Positions 6,110 to 9,442 of a DNA stretch of 9,442 nucleotides are shown piece by piece (position 1 is the first letter of the stretch; each line of letters opens with the position of its first letter). The DNA comes from an uncultured bacterium. GTDB taxonomy: Bacteria > Patescibacteriota > Microgenomatia > UBA1400 > PJMF01. The notes below the pieces were generated by a model. That model was not told where the DNA came from. It searched no databases and worked only from the letters and a program-made list of their open reading frames with translations. The position numbers and the translations under genes are program-made. The DNA lies in assembly GCA_903891335.1 (NCBI GenBank), contig CAITDX010000025.1, positions 1-9,442 on the forward strand, given 5' to 3'.

Positions 6110-7231
6110 ATGCTAACCAACGACACTCAACCAACTAGCTACGTCAAGTCAAAACCAGGATTAGCTGGAATGAAGGCGAAAAACAACAATCTCAAAGCAG
6201 TGCTAATGCTGCTTGGGATTTTGGTTTTTATCGGTGGAGCAGTCAGTGTCTTTTTGATTAGTCAAAACCAAAACACTACCCCAGTCGCACCCAATGTCCC
6301 TCAATCTAAGCCAGCCGCCTACATCGAGAAAGCGCAAACCTGTACTCTGGTTTTTGATGTGACAGAGCCAGACAAAATGGCCTGTGGCGAAGAGGGTTGT
6401 GAAACAGACAGCGATTGTAGTGAAGGACTCGTGTGTCTCACTGCTGATGATGACAAGAAATACTGTGCTAAAGAAGAATACGAGACTGCTTGTATCGATA
6501 ATCCAAATAGTACCACTTGCTGCAGTGCTCCTGAAGATGAGACGCTTGCTTGTGGTGAAAGTGGTTGTATCAACAGCGATGATTGTGCGGAGGGCTTTGT
6601 TTGTGTATCCACTTCAGAAACTGATGATGATGGCAATATCGTCAAATACTGTGCGGATGAAGACTATCTCGATGCTTGTGTCGCCAATCCCGGAGAAAAC
6701 ACTTGCTGCAGTGCCCCCAATGAAGAACTTGCTTGTGGCGAAGAGGGTTGTGAAACCGACAGCGATTGTGAATCTGGCCTAGTCTGTCTAACCGCTGATA
6801 ATGACAAGAAATATTGCGCCAAAGAAGCTTATGAAACAGCCTGTACCGATAATCCCAGCACCACCAACTGTTGCACTGCTCCCACTATCACAACCACCAC
6901 GACGGTCACGACAACTGTCACTCCAACGGGCACCGCTACTCCCACTGGCACTGTTACTCCAGGAGTAACCACCGTCATTACAACTGTAGGCTGTAATGAT
7001 GTTTGCGATGCTAATGCTGACTGCTCTAACATTAGTCACGTTTGTTACGAAGGTCGCTGTCGCCTCGACGTCAATCCTACCGATACACAATGTCGTCTCC
7101 CCAGTGGCGAAACCACCATCGTCCGTCCCGTCCATGTACCCACTCAAAGTGGACCCGCTGACTGGCTCAACTATGTCAAAGCTGGCCTAGGCGTCCTCGG
7201 TGTAGGTGCTCTCCTCCTACTCTTACTCTAA
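6110..7231 (+). CDS. Membrane-anchored surface protein with three tandem 8-cysteine repeats
   Basis: 373 residues. A short basic N-terminus precedes a membrane segment (about 29-50, ending SQNQ). Then come three cysteine repeats (residues 91-141, 147-203 and 208-258), each with eight Cys in the pattern C-x4-C-x5-C-x5-C...YC...AC...CC-x-AP. A Thr-rich linker (259-293) leads to a last Cys module (NADCSNISHVCYEGRCR) and a hydrophobic C-terminal tail (354-373) ending in Leu residues with no charge after them. All 31 cysteines follow the first membrane segment, so the repeats are probably disulphide-bonded outside the cell, and the tail could anchor or pack into the membrane. Acidic runs such as DDDGN in repeat 2 might bind calcium; that is a guess. 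ATG 6110 is preceded by no Shine-Dalgarno; Met21 is an alternative start. It lies 12 bases after the 706-residue gene, and the two share an Asn-Leu-TM-QNQ arrangement. The function is unknown; a surface or adhesion role is inferred. Confidence 0.85.
   Translation: MLTNDTQPTSYVKSKPGLAGMKAKNNNLKAVLMLLGILVFIGGAVSVFLISQNQNTTPVAPNVPQSKPAAYIEKAQTCTLVFDVTEPDKMACGEEGCETDSDCSEGLVCLTADDDKKYCAKEEYETACIDNPNSTTCCSAPEDETLACGESGCINSDDCAEGFVCVSTSETDDDGNIVKYCADEDYLDACVANPGENTCCSAPNEELACGEEGCETDSDCESGLVCLTADNDKKYCAKEAYETACTDNPSTTNCCTAPTITTTTTVTTTVTPTGTATPTGTVTPGVTTVITTVGCNDVCDANADCSNISHVCYEGRCRLDVNPTDTQCRLPSGETTIVRPVHVPTQSGPADWLNYVKAGLGVLGVGALLLLLL
6380..6883 (+). repeat. Three tandem in-frame repeats encoding 8-cysteine modules
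   Basis: Units lie at 6380-6532, 6548-6718 and 6731-6883 (51, 57 and 51 codons). Units 1 and 3 agree at 42 of 51 residues by hand alignment and are nearly identical at the DNA level over their first 36 bases from the TGT codon, with one mismatch. The middle unit is more divergent and has a six-residue insertion before its YC. Confidence 0.9.
6884..6989 (+). repeat. Threonine-rich low-complexity linker coding region
   Basis: In-frame Thr-rich stretch with TPTGT and TTTV units between the third cysteine repeat and the last cysteine module. The DNA is repetitive in ACC, ACG and ACT triplets. It is probably an extended, possibly glycosylated, spacer on the cell surface. Confidence 0.75.
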
Positions 7232-7245
7232 AGATGGTCATCTTT
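7230..7245 (+). terminator. Candidate terminator hairpin after the cysteine-rich operon
   Basis: AAAGATG and CATCTTT form a perfect 7-bp stem around GT. It starts at the stop codon of the 373-residue gene and is followed by the pyrimidine run CTCTTTCC. The position is right for ending the operon, but the stem is AT-rich, the two-base loop is tight and there is no clean U-tract. Confidence 0.35.
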
Positions 7246-7282
7246 CTCTTTCCGAAATATGCTAAAGCATCTTTCGTACCAG

Positions 7283-7310
7283 CTCCTTTTTTGCACATGC
7301 AAAAAAGGAG
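7283..7310. repeat. Perfect 13-bp inverted repeat (strong hairpin) upstream of the tRNA
   Basis: CTCCTTTTTTGCA is followed by CA and then its exact reverse complement. It can form a long stem on either strand. It may serve as a terminator or as a protein-binding palindrome, but no T-run follows on the plus side. Two direct copies of TCCGAAATAT (7251-7260 and 7313-7322) flank it. Confidence 0.6.
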
Positions 7311-7319
7311 GGTCCGAAA

Positions 7320-7325
7320 TATAAT
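7320..7325 (+). promoter_or_regulatory. Candidate -10 box of the tRNA-Ile gene
   Basis: A perfect TATAAT lies 15 bases before the first base of the tRNA, which would place the transcription start near 7332. The -35 region at normal spacing (ATGCAA, 7297-7302) is weak and falls inside the right arm of the 13-bp inverted repeat. Confidence 0.5.
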
Positions 7326-7340
7326 CAAGAAGAAAACCAC

Positions 7341-7414
7341 GCGTGTGTAGCTCAATCGGTTAGAGCTCCAAGCTTATACCTTGGTGGTTTTAGGTTCGAG
7401 TCCTAACACACGCA
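7341..7414 (+). tRNA. tRNA-Ile, anticodon UAU (reads AUA)
   Basis: Full cloverleaf by hand. The acceptor GCGTGTG (7341-7347) pairs perfectly with CACACGC (7407-7413). The D stem is GCTC/GAGC with loop AATCGGTTA. The anticodon stem is CCAAG/CTTGG, and its loop CTTATAC places TAT at 7375-7377 with T33 and A37. The variable loop has 5 nt. The T stem is TTAGG/CCTAA with loop TTCGAGT. The discriminator base is A7414, as expected for isoleucine. The 3' CCA is not encoded (CAC follows), so CCA must be added by nucleotidyltransferase. Most bacteria read AUA with tRNA-Ile(CAU) carrying lysidine made by TilS; a genomic UAU anticodon is uncommon. Confidence 0.92.
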
Positions 7415-7425
7415 CACAATCATGC

Positions 7426-7431
7426 TAAGAT
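7426..7431 (+). promoter_or_regulatory. Candidate extended -10 box for a leaderless message
   Basis: TAAGAT preceded by TG at 7423-7424 (an extended -10) ends seven bases before the ATG at 7438, so transcription would start at or beside the start codon. No Shine-Dalgarno is present. The geometry matches that of the box before the pqqD-like gene. The box lies just after the tRNA, so read-through from the tRNA promoter is an alternative. Confidence 0.4.
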
Positions 7432-7437
7432 AGAAGT

Positions 7438-7842
7438 ATGGTAGTACGCCTGCTCCGCATCCTTCTTTTCATCGTGATTATCGTTGCCATCTACGGCTTC
7501 GCCCAAGCTAAAGGTTGGTTACCCGCATCTTTTCCCCAACTACCAAAGCTACCTTGGCCGAGTAAAAACCAAGAGAATGATTTAGCAAAACAAAACATAC
7601 GTTTCAGACAAGAAGATCTGGAGAAATTGGGCGCAGACGGCCTAGAACAAGTCAAAATTCTCGCAGAACGGGCCAAAGTTGCCGGTAACGTCGCTCAAGA
7701 ATTTGCTCATCAGGCAATTAAAAAAGATGAACAATCAGAGCAAAACATTTCTGAAAAGGCATTTGAATACGGCCGTTACATTTACTGTCAAGAAGTTGTC
7801 AAACAATATGAAGCCACTGCCTCTAAAACAAATGCTCCTTGA
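7438..7842 (+). CDS. Small membrane-anchored helical protein, unknown function
   Basis: 134 residues. An N-terminal membrane segment (about 5-22, LLRILLFIVIIVAIYGFA) is followed by a Pro/Trp-rich linker (WLPASFPQLPKLPWP). The remaining 90 residues or so are charged and predicted by eye to be helical, with heptad-like spacing that could form a coiled coil (about 55-125). It has one cysteine (in YIYCQEV) and no catalytic motif that I recognise. It begins 23 bases after the tRNA with no Shine-Dalgarno sequence but with a -10-like box at leaderless spacing. Its last 20 bases overlap the end of the decarboxylase gene on the other strand. The membrane segment near the N-terminus and the soluble helical tail suggest a scaffold or envelope role, but nothing in the sequence identifies one. 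Confidence 0.7.
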   Translation: MVVRLLRILLFIVIIVAIYGFAQAKGWLPASFPQLPKLPWPSKNQENDLAKQNIRFRQEDLEKLGADGLEQVKILAERAKVAGNVAQEFAHQAIKKDEQSEQNISEKAFEYGRYIYCQEVVKQYEATASKTNAP

Positions 7843-8821
7843 GAAGCTGTGGTTTATCTCCAATCCCAGAAGCAAGCACTTTATGCACGCTCGATAAGCC
7901 TTTGAGCGCCTGTAAAACTGTCTGTTCATACTCAGGTAAGGTCAAGACATGGACATTAAAACCAGTGTTGATGGTGAAATAGACTGGTATGCCGCCAGAT
8001 CGTAGCTTACGAACTAAGTGTATTACTTCCACTGTCCCTGGGTACAATAAAAAAATATTTGGCTGGCTAGTTAACAAAATACTGTGAAACTCGAGTGCCT
8101 CAGCCTCCGCAATTTCTCCTACCGTTATAAAATCTCGTGCTTGAATCGCCTGTTTAATGCGTTGTAACTTAGTGCTAATTTGTTGTTGTCTGGCTGCAAA
8201 AAAGGGGCTTGTTTCTGCTAAATCATGCCCTTCGGTTGAGCTAATCTGTTTTTTGTCTTCAGCAACAATCGTCACCAAATCACGAATTGGTAAAACATCG
8301 CCCTTTGCAAACTGCACGGCATAGGACTGATCAGAAGTGTCGCCATCGATCCACTCGACAATACCACCACACACGCAGCGGCAAGAACTCCCTGAACCTT
8401 GTCTTGATAAAATTGACAATCCTCGTTCATCTAATTGCAGACCAATCGCCTGACTGGCAGCGATGGTCAGAGCTGCAAATCCAGAACTAGAACTTGATAG
8501 ACCTGTGCTCTTGGGGAAATTGTTAACCGACATCACTCGCGCAAAAACATCAGTTTTGATGAGACCAGCTTGCTTGGCTAGATCACGAATTCGCTGTAAG
8601 TGAGCAATTACTCTAGATTTCTCCCCTTCCTCTACCGCTCCATCAATTTGGACCTGATCAGCGCCTAGGTTTACATCAAAAGCAACGGTGGTGGTGGTTT
8701 GGAGTGCATCAAGAATCAGACTCAAACTACCATTAGCCGGCAAACGCAACACCTTGTCTTTTTTACCCCAATACTTGATAAGGGCAATATCTGAATGAGC
8801 GAGTACTGTGGTCTTCTGCAT
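7823..8821 (-). CDS. mvaD: Diphosphomevalonate decarboxylase (GHMP family) with Asn at the catalytic Asp position
   Basis: 332 residues, normal for the family. It should convert 5-diphosphomevalonate plus ATP to isopentenyl diphosphate, ADP, phosphate and CO2. Hallmarks seen are ALIKYWGKKD near the N-terminus (the family Lys), the GHMP loop STGLSSSSSGFAAL, and GSGSSCRCVCGGIVEW with the conserved Arg. The C-terminal motif that normally reads DAGPN or similar after YFT reads YFTINTGFNVHVL here, with Asn285 (codon AAC, plus-strand 7967-7969) in place of the Asp that acts as catalytic base in yeast and Staphylococcus enzymes. I chose ATG 8821 because AGGAAGG lies just before it and the family N-terminus starts there; a longer open frame to 8905 runs back into the kinase gene. 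It follows the kinase by 13 bases and overlaps the small membrane-protein gene at its 3' end. Whether it keeps full activity is uncertain. Confidence 0.9.
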   Translation of the reverse strand: MQKTTVLAHSDIALIKYWGKKDKVLRLPANGSLSLILDALQTTTTVAFDVNLGADQVQIDGAVEEGEKSRVIAHLQRIRDLAKQAGLIKTDVFARVMSVNNFPKSTGLSSSSSGFAALTIAASQAIGLQLDERGLSILSRQGSGSSCRCVCGGIVEWIDGDTSDQSYAVQFAKGDVLPIRDLVTIVAEDKKQISSTEGHDLAETSPFFAARQQQISTKLQRIKQAIQARDFITVGEIAEAEALEFHSILLTSQPNIFLLYPGTVEVIHLVRKLRSGGIPVYFTINTGFNVHVLTLPEYEQTVLQALKGLSSVHKVLASGIGDKPQLLKEHLF

Positions 8822-8829
8822 AAAAATAA

Positions 8830-8836
8830 CCTTCCT
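8830..8836 (-). promoter_or_regulatory. Shine-Dalgarno site of the decarboxylase gene
   Basis: On the minus strand AGGAAGG lies about 8 bases before the ATG at 8821 and overlaps the stop codon of the upstream kinase. It is the clearest ribosome-binding site in the window and decides the start of the decarboxylase. Most other genes here lack one. Confidence 0.7.
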
Positions 8837-9442
8837 AGATTTCTTCGAGGCGAACTCCGGCAGCGTGCATGCGCACATCAATAATTGTACCAGAGGCAGC
8901 GACAATCGCGGCGGCTGTTACCGAGCTTCGGACTGGATCAACAAGTGCGATCATGCAGTCACCACCACCAGCACCAGAGAGCTTGGCACCATACGCTCCA
9001 GCTTGTAAACTCCCTTGGATTAATGCTTCTAATTCTCGACTTGAAACCCCCAACTTTCTCAGCAATTCTTGGTTTTGATTTAATAAAGAACCTAACGCGG
9101 GTAAGTCACCACTAAGCAAGGCTTGTTTGGCAGACTGCACCAATTGGCTAATTTGCTCGAACCACTGCTGCACTTGTTCTGGCTGTTGTTCTCGAAGTTT
9201 CATGACAGCGGCAATCAAGGTAGCTGTATCAGCTTTTATTCCGGTGTATCCAACTAAAAATGGTAAATTGCTCACAGAAATATCTAGGGGTTCAACCACC
9301 AGTGGCTCACCGACAGAATCTGGTTTCTGATACAAAAGCGTCCCACCCCAGATCGCTGCCGCCAGATCAAAACCAGAGGCCACTCCTTGAGCTTGCAACA
9401 CTGTCCGATAGGCTAGGTCGAATAAAGTGAAATTATCCAAAC
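8835..9442 (-). CDS. GHMP kinase of the mevalonate pathway, probably phosphomevalonate kinase (5' end outside window)
   Basis: About 202 C-terminal residues are visible; the frame runs off the right edge, so the N-terminal ATP-binding half is missing. The visible TTG at 9440 is not a likely start. Near the beginning VASGFDLAAAIWGGTLLY matches the catalytic-Asp segment (SG-x-D) of mevalonate-type kinases. LVGYTGIKADTATLI follows, and near the end GAKLSGAGGGDCMIAL is GHMP motif 3. The Phe-Asp in SGFD, the VGYTG segment and Asp-Cys after AGGG are closer to phosphomevalonate kinase than to mevalonate kinase, whose loop usually reads GAGGGG. Phosphomevalonate kinase makes the diphosphate used by the decarboxylase encoded 13 bases downstream. 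Mevalonate kinase is the main alternative. The operon should continue upstream beyond the window. Confidence 0.85.
   Translation of the reverse strand, partial: LDNFTLFDLAYRTVLQAQGVASGFDLAAAIWGGTLLYQKPDSVGEPLVVEPLDISVSNLPFLVGYTGIKADTATLIAAVMKLREQQPEQVQQWFEQISQLVQSAKQALLSGDLPALGSLLNQNQELLRKLGVSSRELEALIQGSLQAGAYGAKLSGAGGGDCMIALVDPVRSSVTAAAIVAASGTIIDVRMHAAGVRLEEI

Noticed and set aside
6106..6111. Perfect TATAAT overlapping the ATG at 6110 as a promoter
   Set aside because: A start near 6118 would cut into the gene, and the 12-base gap to the previous gene suggests one operon. It would matter only if translation began at Met21.
6384..6782. 132-codon open frame overlapping the cysteine repeats in another frame
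   Set aside because: It is a shadow of the repeat gene with no start signal. The repetitive codons keep the alternative frame open.
7306..7312. AGGAGGG resembling a strong Shine-Dalgarno site
   Set aside because: No start codon follows within a usable distance; it is one arm of the palindrome plus an extra G.
8822..8905. N-terminal extension of the decarboxylase by 28 residues
   Set aside because: It would run back into the upstream kinase gene, has no family similarity, and the Shine-Dalgarno AGGAAGG points to ATG 8821.
1..9442. CRISPR arrays, rRNA, transposases, integrase or attachment sites, recoded TGA
   Set aside because: No regularly spaced repeats with spacers, no rRNA-like segment and no mobile-element protein were found; genes here use TGA as stop and are not broken by in-frame TGA.

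Overview
The window looks like a compact genome of a Candidate Phyla Radiation (Patescibacteria) bacterium, most likely from the Microgenomates branch. This is inferred from several things. Genes are very tightly packed, with 4-base ATGA overlaps and tail-to-tail overlaps. Shine-Dalgarno sites are few. There are large single-pass cysteine-rich surface proteins with Thr/Pro linkers, and mevalonate-pathway genes are present. TGA is used as a stop, so the Gly-coding TGA of some CPR lineages does not apply. No marker gene in the window fixes the taxonomy.

Bases 1-3884 hold what I read as a peptide-modification (RiPP-like) locus, built from two converging operons. The plus-strand operon encodes a spermidine-synthase-fold methyltransferase-like protein, a long QueC-like PP-loop ATPase, a 25-codon ORF (1661-1738) and a PqqD-type RiPP recognition element. 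The 25-codon ORF carries the Tyr-X-X-Pro-X-Val motif typical of leaders bound by PqqD-like domains. The first three genes are joined by ATGA overlaps. The minus-strand operon encodes a Wzm-like ABC permease, its ATPase and a soluble SipW-type S26 peptidase, also joined by ATGA overlaps. The two operons run into each other, and the pqqD-like and S26 genes overlap by 33 bases at their 3' ends. The suggested division of labour is: the RRE delivers the short peptide, the QueC-like ATPase and the methyltransferase modify it, the S26 enzyme cleaves it, and the ABC pair exports it. The parts list resembles a lasso-peptide cluster with the cyclase, peptidase and exporter each replaced by a different family. 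The peptide and the partnership are inferred; the individual families are well supported.

Bases 3977-7231 hold two adjacent genes for secreted, membrane-anchored, cysteine-rich proteins (706 and 373 aa). Each has one N-terminal membrane segment, all its cysteines on the outer side and Thr/Pro-rich linkers. The second contains three tandem 8-cysteine repeats and a hydrophobic C-terminal tail. A hairpin-rich spacer follows, then a tRNA-Ile with the rare anticodon UAU, preceded by a perfect TATAAT box.

Bases 7438-7842 encode a small membrane-anchored helical protein of unknown role, possibly from a leaderless message. It overlaps tail-to-tail with a minus-strand mevalonate-pathway operon: a GHMP kinase, probably phosphomevalonate kinase and cut by the window edge, followed by diphosphomevalonate decarboxylase. 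The decarboxylase has Asn where the catalytic Asp of the family normally sits. Base composition differs between the ends: a hand count gives 20 G+C of 60 at 121-180 and 33 of 60 at 8881-8940.
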